Source: an uncultured Eubacteriales bacterium
GTDB lineage: Bacteria; Bacillota; Clostridia; Peptostreptococcales; Anaerovoracaceae
DNA: 11,998 bases
Direction: 5' to 3'
NCBI GenBank assembly: GCA_902766185.1
Contig: CACXCQ010000034.1
Coordinates: forward strand, 1-11,998
A model generated the notes under the pieces. That model was not told where the DNA came from. It saw nothing but the letters and a program-made list of their open reading frames with translations, and did no database searches. The position numbers and the translations under genes were made by a program. This document shows, piece after piece, positions 1-5,716 of the stretch. The stretch's first letter is position 1. Each line of letters begins with the position of its first letter.

Positions 1-415
1 CGCAGGCTTCGTTGAGCAGGTAGCGTATCTCCAGGTTGTCGGTTCCGTCCACCACCACATCCACGTCCGCGATCAGCTTCTCCACGTTGTATGGATTCAC
101 GTCCACGATCCTGGCGTCATACTCGATCTCGGAGTTGATCTGAATGAGGTGATCCTTCGCCGCTTCCGCCTTGGGGATCTGGTCCCTCGCGTCGGCCTCG
201 GTGAACAGGACCTGCCTTTGCAGATTCGTCAGTTCCACGATGTCGCGGTCGATGAGGCGCAGATAGCCCACGCCTGCCCGGGCCAGATTGTTGGCGATGG
301 AGGAGCCAAGCGCGCCGATTCCGATGATGCACACCCGGCCCTCCGCCAGTTTCTTCTGTCCTTCTTTACCGATGGGATAGAATATTTCCTGTCTGTGATA
401 TCTTCCGACTTCCAT
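1..415 (-). CDS. MoeB/ThiF/HesA-family adenylyltransferase, partial (C-terminus beyond the window edge)
   Basis: E1-like enzyme that uses ATP to adenylylate the C-terminal glycine of a ubiquitin-like sulfur carrier (MoaD for molybdopterin, ThiS for thiamine) in the cytoplasm. Only the first 138 residues are present; family members are about 240-270 long. Visible: an N-terminal RYHRQE motif (residues 5-10), the nucleotide-binding GIGALG loop (32-37), the acidic end of the second strand (D56, D58), the NLQRQ motif (64-68) with the family's ATP-contacting Arg, and DGTDN (123-127). The catalytic cysteine and zinc CxxC region would lie past the edge. The ATG at 413-415 follows an AAGGAAG stretch and sits 26 bp after the stop of the molybdenum hydroxylase, so the two are almost certainly one operon. 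That neighbour favours a MoeB-like role in molybdenum cofactor synthesis over thiamine synthesis, but this is inference from context. Confidence 0.9.
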   Translation of the reverse strand, partial: MEVGRYHRQEIFYPIGKEGQKKLAEGRVCIIGIGALGSSIANNLARAGVGYLRLIDRDIVELTNLQRQVLFTEADARDQIPKAEAAKDHLIQINSEIEYDARIVDVNPYNVEKLIADVDVVVDGTDNLEIRYLLNEAC

Positions 416-441
416 TGCTTCTTCCTTCTTACGGACTGTAC

Positions 442-3333
442 TTATTCCTCATCCTCCGGGATCGCCGGGTTCAGGCGGATATCCTCCATGGTCTCCTTGA
501 AGTCGGAGCCCAGGAAGTACTTCTCCGGAACGTTCGGATTCGGTTCACCCTTGGCCAGCGCCTCGATGCCCGCCTTGACCTTCTCGGGCCGCGCCGGGAG
601 CTCGTGGATCCGCACGCCGGTGGCATTGTTGATGGCGTTGATGACGGCCATGTGGTCGCCGGACTGGAAGGCTTCGCTTCCGCCGGAGGATCCGTACGGG
701 TTGGTGTCTCTGGGCGTGCACATGTGGATCAGCTGGATGTCATCGGGCAGCATATTCGCTGTGGCGATGCCCATGCCCGCCAGATTGTTGTGCTTCTTCA
801 CATCGTCGTAGTCCTCATACAGGGCGTAGCCGATGGAGTGGGCAATGCCGCCGTAGGCCTGGCCGTCCAGGCAGACCGGGTTGCCGATGACGCCTACGTC
901 GTCCACGCCGACGAACTTGTCGACCACCGTCTTGCCCGTCTTCATGTCTACGCTGACCACTGCCAGGTACAGGGAATAGGTGAAGGCCGGTGTGGGCTCG
1001 CCCACGCCTGTATCCGGGTTCAGGTCGGACAGGGTGCTGTCGTCACTGTTGGTGTACTGGGCGTCGTATCTGAGCGGAATGCCCTCGGCAACCATTTCCT
1101 CATATGTCCTGTATGTGCCGTCCGGCTTTCTCATGGCATCCTTCAGCTTGGCCACCGCCATCTCCGTCGCCTTACTGTTCATGTAGTGCTGACGCGAGGA
1201 CGCGGAGGAACCGGAGTCTACGCCGTAGATGCTGTCGTTCTGCCGCAGGATGATGTCGTCTCTGGTGACCTTGAACTCCCGGAGGGCGTGCATGGTGATG
1301 AGCAGGGAGCCTACGTCGCCGCCCTGGCCCACATCCTGCCAGGTGTCGTACTTGATGAATTTATTGCCCGGTGCCAGCTCGATGCCCAGCGTGCACTGGT
1401 CAGCCGCGCCTTCCGTAACGTTGTATCCGCCCCAGGCGATGCCGACGCCCTTCTTCACATCTTCATGCGTCTTGTTCCACTCGGCCACATCTGCCTTTGC
1501 TTCTTCGTAGATCGGGCGGAGCCGGTCCATCATGCCTTCCATGGGATACTCGCGGTAGGGCTTGCTGTTTACGTTCAGATCGCCCTCTCTGGCGATGTTG
1601 ATGTAGCGGATGTCGAAGGGATCCATGCCGATCTTCTCCGCCATCATATCCATCATGGCCTCGGAGCAGGTGTAGGACTGAGGAGAACCGTAGCCTCTGT
1701 ACGCCGTACCGTAGTTGTGGTTCGTCGCCGCGACTCTGGACAGGCCCTTGACGTTGGGTACGTTATACGGGAAGTAGCAGAATCTCGCCGGTCTCCAGGT
1801 CAGGTCGTCACCCAGCTCGTTGTAGGAGCCGTGGTCCAGACCGAAATCCCATTCTGCCGCGATGATCTTGCCATCCTTGTCGCAGGCCAGTCTGGAGTTG
1901 GAGAAGGACGGAGCCCGCTTGCCGGTGTAGGCGATGTGCTCCTGATAGCTCATGGATACTGCGACCGGTCTGTTGTCGCAGGCCATGCAGACCTCCGCCG
2001 CCAGCGCGTAGGACTGTCCGAAGGTGGACCAGCCGAAGGATGCGCCGGTGGGGTTGGCGATGACACGGATCTTATCCTCAGGAATGCCGGTCGCCTCAGC
2101 GATGTCCGTCAGGTGAGCGCCGATAGCCATTGCCTTGCAGTGTACGCAGAGAATGCCGTCCGCGTCAAAGTACGCCTGGATAGTATCCGACTCGATCTGG
2201 GCGTGTGGCTCTCTCTGGGAGTAGAAGCTGCCCTCCACGACGTATTCCGCCTCATCGAAGAGCTTGTCACAGTCGTGGCCAGCGCCCTTGATGGTGGGCT
2301 GCACGCACCACATGTTCGGATGGTCGTCGTGGATCCGGATGGCATCCGGCTTCACGGCGTCCAGATAATTTCTGTACTCCGGCAGCTGCTCGTACTCGAA
2401 GGTGACCTTCGCCGCAGCGTCTCTGGCGTGCTGCTTGGTGTCAGCAACAGCCACTGCGATGCAGTCGCCGTAGTTCATGATCTTTTCGTCCGCGATGACG
2501 TAGTGGGATTTCTCCGTCGCCAGCGTTCTGGGGGAGAAGCTGAAGAATGCCACCCGGTTGTCGCATCCGACTTCCTTCACGTCCTTCGCCGTCACGATCT
2601 TGTAGACGCCGGGCATCTTCTCGGCTTCTTCCGTATTGATGCTCAGGATCTTCGCGTGGAAGGTCACTCTCGGCTGCACCATGACTGCGTGCAGGGTCCC
2701 GCCGGGCATCTTCATCTCGATATCGTCGCCGTAGTCCTCAACGCCACAGACTCTCGCCAGGTTGCAGGGACGCAGGGTCGGTTTGCCGTACTGCTCGCCC
2801 GGAGCCGCATCGGGGATCTCCAGATCCTTCACGCTGATCTCGCCCCGCAGGCACTTCGCCGCCAGCATGACGGAATCCACGATCTGCTTGTAGCCCGTGC
2901 AGCGGCAGATGTTTCTGTGCTTCGTGAACCAGTCTCTCACCTCTTCTCTGGTGGGATCCGGGTTCTCCTGCAAAAGCTGGTATGTGCTCACGATGAATCC
3001 GGGGATACAGAACCCGCACTGCACTGCGCCGTGATGCATGAACGCCACCTGGATCGGATGCAGGTAGTTCGGTGCTCCGATGCCCTCGATGGTGGTGATC
3101 TCACTGTACTCCTCGACCTTGGAGATCTTTCTCATGCAGGAACGGACAACCTTGCCGTTCAGGATCACGGAGCATGCTCCGCAGACGCCGGTTCCGCAGC
3201 CGACCTTGGTGCCGGTCAGACCCAGCCTGCGGATAACATCCGCCAGTGTATCCCTCTCGGGATCCACGATCATCAGCCGATCCGCGCCGTTGATCTTTAA
3301 TGTCATCTTTTTGAAGTTGAACGTTTGACTCAT
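442..3333 (-). CDS. Molybdenum hydroxylase (aldehyde oxidoreductase / xanthine dehydrogenase family), fused [2Fe-2S] and molybdopterin domains
   Basis: Predicted cytoplasmic molybdoenzyme of 963 residues that hydroxylates an aldehyde or N-heterocycle at a Mo-pterin centre and passes electrons through two [2Fe-2S] clusters. Plant-type cluster ligands: C46, C51, C54, C66. Second, helical cluster domain: C106, C109 (CGFC) and C143, C145 (CRCTGY). The hammerhead domain begins near residue 190. Pterin-domain motifs include PTGASFGW, AYRGYGSPQS (R546) and a C-terminal GGSEAFQS in which E887 aligns with the catalytic Glu of the family, followed by the conserved HMAVINAINNATGVR segment. There is no FAD domain, as in Desulfovibrio aldehyde oxidoreductase (Mop) and unlike three-subunit xanthine dehydrogenases. 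The ATG at 3331-3333 was chosen because GAGGAGG lies 6 bases upstream; an in-frame GTG at 3408 lacks such a site and would place coding through the leader hairpins. The substrate cannot be read from the sequence. Confidence 0.95.
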   Translation of the reverse strand: MSQTFNFKKMTLKINGADRLMIVDPERDTLADVIRRLGLTGTKVGCGTGVCGACSVILNGKVVRSCMRKISKVEEYSEITTIEGIGAPNYLHPIQVAFMHHGAVQCGFCIPGFIVSTYQLLQENPDPTREEVRDWFTKHRNICRCTGYKQIVDSVMLAAKCLRGEISVKDLEIPDAAPGEQYGKPTLRPCNLARVCGVEDYGDDIEMKMPGGTLHAVMVQPRVTFHAKILSINTEEAEKMPGVYKIVTAKDVKEVGCDNRVAFFSFSPRTLATEKSHYVIADEKIMNYGDCIAVAVADTKQHARDAAAKVTFEYEQLPEYRNYLDAVKPDAIRIHDDHPNMWCVQPTIKGAGHDCDKLFDEAEYVVEGSFYSQREPHAQIESDTIQAYFDADGILCVHCKAMAIGAHLTDIAEATGIPEDKIRVIANPTGASFGWSTFGQSYALAAEVCMACDNRPVAVSMSYQEHIAYTGKRAPSFSNSRLACDKDGKIIAAEWDFGLDHGSYNELGDDLTWRPARFCYFPYNVPNVKGLSRVAATNHNYGTAYRGYGSPQSYTCSEAMMDMMAEKIGMDPFDIRYINIAREGDLNVNSKPYREYPMEGMMDRLRPIYEEAKADVAEWNKTHEDVKKGVGIAWGGYNVTEGAADQCTLGIELAPGNKFIKYDTWQDVGQGGDVGSLLITMHALREFKVTRDDIILRQNDSIYGVDSGSSASSRQHYMNSKATEMAVAKLKDAMRKPDGTYRTYEEMVAEGIPLRYDAQYTNSDDSTLSDLNPDTGVGEPTPAFTYSLYLAVVSVDMKTGKTVVDKFVGVDDVGVIGNPVCLDGQAYGGIAHSIGYALYEDYDDVKKHNNLAGMGIATANMLPDDIQLIHMCTPRDTNPYGSSGGSEAFQSGDHMAVINAINNATGVRIHELPARPEKVKAGIEALAKGEPNPNVPEKYFLGSDFKETMEDIRLNPAIPEDEE

Positions 3334-3347
3334 GTCTTGCCTCCTCG

Positions 3348-3403
3348 GCGTGCATAAACATCGCACGCTTCTGTTCTTTCCGCGGCTTGCTTCGACCCGC
3401 GGA
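3348..3403 (-). promoter_or_regulatory. Structured 5' leader of the molybdenum hydroxylase mRNA (two hairpins)
   Basis: Two perfect inverted repeats lie in the roughly 85-nt leader. Read on the minus strand, the first is TCCGCGG / CCGCGGA (3379-3403, 11-nt loop) and the second is GCGTGC / GCACGC (3348-3368, 9-nt loop). The second ends 3 nt before the GAGGAGG ribosome binding site, so it could influence translation initiation. I do not recognise a known riboswitch consensus, including that of the Moco motif. Cis-regulation is inferred from position and stem quality only. Confidence 0.4.
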
Positions 3404-3424
3404 TACACGATTGACTCTCCAAAA

Positions 3425-3453
3425 AGTTTATCAGTTTAGCTGAATACCGTCAA
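3425..3453 (-). promoter_or_regulatory. Sigma-70/SigA-type promoter of the molybdenum hydroxylase-adenylyltransferase operon
   Basis: On the minus strand a -35 TTGACG (3448-3453) is followed after 17 bp by a -10 TAAACT (3425-3430) with an extended TG one base upstream. Transcription would start near 3418, giving a leader of about 85 nt. It is the best promoter match upstream of this gene. Confidence 0.7.
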
Positions 3454-3457
3454 CTGA
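3431..3457. promoter_or_regulatory. Inverted repeat over the hydroxylase promoter, candidate operator
   Basis: TCAGTT (3431-3436) and AACTGA (3452-3457) form perfect 6-bp arms separated by 15 bp, so the arm centres are 21 bp apart, two helical turns. One arm lies in the promoter spacer next to the -10 and the other overlaps the -35, where a dimeric repressor would block RNA polymerase. The regulator is unknown. Arms of this length can arise by chance. Confidence 0.35.
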
Positions 3458-3601
3458 CTATTTCATGATTCGCGGGTGATTTCGGCCGATTATTTGTCAT
3501 GGCAACACTGGGATTTTCAATATCTCCGGGGCAATTATAGGAAATCCTGTTTCATGCCGAAACGGCAAACAAATATCCTCCGGACCGCCACAAAATCTAC
3601 C

Positions 3602-3620
3602 CCATTTCCCTGTGAAATGG
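3602..3620. promoter_or_regulatory. Inverted repeat abutting the -10 of the aminotransferase promoter, candidate operator
   Basis: CCATTTC (3602-3608) and GAAATGG (3614-3620) are perfect 7-bp arms around CCTGT. The right arm ends directly before the TATACT -10 and contains its extended TG. The repeat lies upstream of the expected transcription start, so it is more likely a DNA site for a dimeric regulator than an RNA hairpin. Confidence 0.4.
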
Positions 3621-3626
3621 TATACT
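3618..3626 (+). promoter_or_regulatory. Extended -10 promoter of the aminotransferase gene
   Basis: TGGTATACT gives an extended -10 (TG at 3618-3619, TATACT at 3621-3626). No good -35 is seen 16-18 bp upstream, which suits an extended -10 promoter, perhaps one that needs an activator. The start point would be near 3633, leaving a leader of about 26 nt that includes the AAAGGAG ribosome binding site at 3645-3651. Confidence 0.6.
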
Positions 3627-3658
3627 GTAAACGAGCAAGCAAGCAAAGGAGTTATACC

Positions 3659-4798
3659 ATGATCTATCTGGACAACGCCGCCACATCCTGGCCCAAACCG
3701 GAGTCCGTCTACGACGCTGTCTCCGAAGCCATCCGCCGGGGAGGCAATCCCGGGCGCGGCAGTTCCCAGCGGTCCAAAGCGGCCGCCATGGACATCAGCG
3801 AAGCCCGGGCCGCTGTGGCCCAGCTTTTTCATATCGGCGACCCTTCCCGGGTCATCTTCACCCTGAACGCCACGGACGGCATCAACATGGGGCTGCAGGG
3901 CATGCTCTCCCCCGGGGATCACGTGATCACCTCCCGGATGGAGCATAACGCAGTCACCCGGCCTCTGGCCTATCTGGAGGATGCCGGCGTGAGGGTCACG
4001 AAGGCAGACACCGATCCTGTGCGCGGAGTCGATCTGCAGGCTGTGCGTGACGCCATCTGCCCGGAGACGAAGCTGGTGGTCATGACTCACGCGTCCAACG
4101 TCACGGGAGCACTGAATCCCATCGAGGAGATCGGCGGGATCTGCCGGGAGCACGACGTTCCCTTCATGGTAGATGCCTCCCAGTCCGCAGGGATGCTCCC
4201 AATCGATGTGGAGAAGATGAACATCGACCTGCTGGCGGTTCCGGGCCATAAGTCCCTGCTGGGTCCCACCGGCACCGGGGTCCTCTACGTATCCCCGAGG
4301 GTTGCTCCCCGGCCCATAAAATCCGGCGGCACCGGAGTGTTTTCCCACATTCGCCTGCAGCCGGAGCAGCTCCCCTACTACTACGAAGCGGGAACTCCGA
4401 ACACTGTGGGCATTGCGGGCCTCGCCGCCGGCGCCCGCTTCATCCTGGAACGATCCGTCAGCGGCATCTTCCATCAGGAGCAGCAATCCCTGCAAAAGCT
4501 GATCAGCTCCCTGTCCTCCATCCCAGGCGTCACCATCTACGGCCCTGTCGATGGTCCCCGGGCTGCGGCAGTTTCCTTTAACATCGACAACATGGACTGC
4601 GCAGATGTGGCCATGATCCTGGAGACCTACTACAATATCTCCGTGCGTTCCGGGCTGCAGTGCGCGCCGGACACGCACCGGCTTCTGGGCACTTTCGAGC
4701 TGAACGGGACCGTCCGGGTCAGCCCGGGGCTCTTCACCACCGATGAGGAGATCGAAGCCTTTATCGACGCCGTGCGGGAAATCGCGGAAGATGCCTGA
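3659..4798 (+). CDS. Class V aminotransferase, cysteine desulfurase / selenocysteine lyase-like
   Basis: PLP-dependent enzyme of 379 residues, of the fold that removes sulfur (or selenium) from cysteine (or selenocysteine) and carries it as a persulfide (or its selenium equivalent) on an active-site cysteine. Visible: N-terminal YLDNAATSWPKP (3-14), substrate-loop MEHNA with the PLP-stacking H96, THASNVTG (143-150), PLP-binding D172 in VDASQSAG, Schiff-base Lys K198 in PGHKSLLGPTGTG, and RSGLQCAP (330-337) with C335 at the catalytic cysteine position. It resembles the short-N-terminus subfamily commonly labelled 'cysteine desulfurase family protein' (TIGR01977), whose members I recall being found near selenium-dependent molybdenum hydroxylases. 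AAAGGAG lies 7 bases before the ATG. It is divergent from the molybdenum hydroxylase and 39 bp upstream of the next gene. A role in sulfurating or selenating the molybdenum centre is plausible from context but not shown. Confidence 0.9.
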   Translation: MIYLDNAATSWPKPESVYDAVSEAIRRGGNPGRGSSQRSKAAAMDISEARAAVAQLFHIGDPSRVIFTLNATDGINMGLQGMLSPGDHVITSRMEHNAVTRPLAYLEDAGVRVTKADTDPVRGVDLQAVRDAICPETKLVVMTHASNVTGALNPIEEIGGICREHDVPFMVDASQSAGMLPIDVEKMNIDLLAVPGHKSLLGPTGTGVLYVSPRVAPRPIKSGGTGVFSHIRLQPEQLPYYYEAGTPNTVGIAGLAAGARFILERSVSGIFHQEQQSLQKLISSLSSIPGVTIYGPVDGPRAAAVSFNIDNMDCADVAMILETYYNISVRSGLQCAPDTHRLLGTFELNGTVRVSPGLFTTDEEIEAFIDAVREIAEDA

Positions 4799-4837
4799 GG
4801 GCACTGCCTTTGCCGGACACCTGAGGAGGACACATCT

Positions 4838-5716
4838 TTGACGAAAGACGATACATTTCAGAACGATACATTTCAGAATGAAGCCCATACACTGATTCGC
4901 ATGCCGCTGGATCCGTCCGCCGGCCAGCCTTTGGACGAGTGCCGCTACGCGCTCTTCCCGGGGACGGCGCTGGCGCAGTCGGAGCCCCAGCTCGTCGTGC
5001 TGCTCTACGATTCGATCCTGCACCAGTATCCCGACACGGCCATGTTCCTCTATCCGGGGCGGGACGGCGCGGATCCCCTGCTGAACCGCAAATGGTCCGA
5101 GCGGCTCCTGACCCGCTGGCGCAGGCTGGGCAAACCCACCATGATCATCACCACGCCGGAGGACATGAAATTCTTCCGCGGGATCCTGACGGAGATCCCG
5201 ACGGTCTCCCTTTATGATCTGCTGCTGAAGCATAACATCAGCGGAGGTTGCAGCCGTGAGCTTTACCGGCTGTCGGAGCCGGCGCAGTACGGTTTCGGCG
5301 ATGCTGTCCGGGAGCTGGCGGAGAACATGGGCGCAGTGGTGTATGACGGCGCGGCTCCGTCCGGCAGATCAGGCGAAGCAGGAATGAGCGAGCCCGCGGC
5401 CCTCTCTGCGCAGGATCTGGCGAAGGTCCCCTTCCTCACCAGCAGCATCGACGTGCGCAACGCTATGAAGAAGCAGGGCTTTGACGCGGTCCACATTCTG
5501 GAACTGATCTTCGGCATGGGCGCCTCAAATCAGCATCTGGCCCATACCCACGAGGAAGGACACGACCACGATCACCACACTCCCCCGCAGGTACGGGACA
5601 CGAAGATGAGCCCGGAGGAGGAGGCCGCTGCCGCAGACCTTTTTTCCCATAAAAAAAAGCAGCGCAACCTGCAGGATCTGCACGATATGCTGCTTTCTCT
5701 GTTCTGGAATCAGTAG
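4838..5716 (+). CDS. Cysteine-depleted CCG (heterodisulfide reductase-like) domain protein with His-rich tail
   Basis: 292 residues, starting at TTG behind an ideal GAGGAGG 8 bases upstream. No signal peptide or membrane segment, so probably cytoplasmic. Residues 35-130 follow the layout of a CCG / (Fe-S)-binding domain of heterodisulfide reductase type. FPGT (40-43) stands where FPGC is usual, FLYPG (70-74) where a CCG motif is usual, and TTPEDMKFF (105-113) where a CxxC-containing segment ending in Tyr-Lys is usual, before VSLYDLL. Only two cysteines (C35, C138) remain, so classical cluster binding is unlikely. Residues 198-227 (PFLTSSIDVRNAM, then GFDAVHILELIFG) look like the C-terminal module of dicluster-binding proteins near clostridial molybdoenzymes. 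Residues 233-247 contain seven histidines, a likely metal-binding stretch. It is probably cotranscribed with the aminotransferase. The family assignment is from memory of motif patterns; function is unknown. Confidence 0.75.
   Translation: MTKDDTFQNDTFQNEAHTLIRMPLDPSAGQPLDECRYALFPGTALAQSEPQLVVLLYDSILHQYPDTAMFLYPGRDGADPLLNRKWSERLLTRWRRLGKPTMIITTPEDMKFFRGILTEIPTVSLYDLLLKHNISGGCSRELYRLSEPAQYGFGDAVRELAENMGAVVYDGAAPSGRSGEAGMSEPAALSAQDLAKVPFLTSSIDVRNAMKKQGFDAVHILELIFGMGASNQHLAHTHEEGHDHDHHTPPQVRDTKMSPEEEAAAADLFSHKKKQRNLQDLHDMLLSLFWNQ
4848..4877 (+). repeat. Perfect 15-bp tandem duplication in the start of a gene
   Basis: ACGATACATTTCAGA occurs at 4848-4862 and again at 4863-4877 with no mismatch. 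It adds five residues in frame, giving DTFQN twice near the N-terminus of the CCG-like protein. The lack of drift suggests a recent duplication or replication slippage. The segment precedes the recognisable domain and probably has little effect on folding. Confidence 0.85.
5651..5696 (-). terminator. Intrinsic terminator of the S8 protease gene, inside the convergent coding sequence
   Basis: Read on the minus strand, AAAGCAGC (5696-5689) pairs with GCTGCTTT (5663-5656) and runs into eight Ts (5658-5651). The 25-nt loop contains a further TGCAG-ATC-CTGCA stem, giving a two-tier hairpin. It begins 14 bp past the protease stop. On the plus strand the same bases are coding, and the A-run specifies lysines near the end of the CCG-like protein. 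Confidence 0.65.

Larger units (their letters stand above)
3334..3658. other. Divergent intergenic control region (325 bp)
   Basis: No gene is supported here. It separates the minus-strand molybdenum hydroxylase from the plus-strand aminotransferase. It holds the leader and promoter of the former (3334-3453) and the promoter and ribosome binding site of the latter (3602-3651). Between them are an 8-bp perfect palindrome TCGGCCGA (3482-3489) and a TGCCG-AAA-CGGCA inverted repeat (3555-3567). Neither is followed by a T-run, so they look more like protein-binding sites than terminators. An in-frame extension of the aminotransferase back to 3476 is not credible because it would cross that gene's own promoter. 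Confidence 0.7.

Noticed and set aside
415..3300. 961-codon open frame on the plus strand opposite the molybdenum hydroxylase
   Set aside because: It mirrors the true gene in a GC-rich sequence. It has no ribosome binding site, its translation shows no recognisable domain, and the minus-strand frame has full catalytic and cluster motifs.
3334..3408. Upstream GTG start of the molybdenum hydroxylase
   Set aside because: It would translate through the leader hairpins, add residues not typical of the family and lacks a good ribosome binding site; the ATG at 3333 has GAGGAGG at ideal spacing.
3334..3418. Known molybdenum cofactor (Moco) riboswitch
   Set aside because: The hairpins do not match the consensus as I remember it; only kept as an unassigned structured leader.
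3476..3658. N-terminal extension of the aminotransferase
   Set aside because: It crosses the extended -10 promoter and the AAAGGAG site, and the family begins close to the YLDNAAT motif at the chosen start.
3497..5233. 578-codon open frame on the minus strand opposite the aminotransferase and CCG-like genes
   Set aside because: Antisense shadow: it crosses two well-supported genes and their ribosome binding sites and shows no domain.
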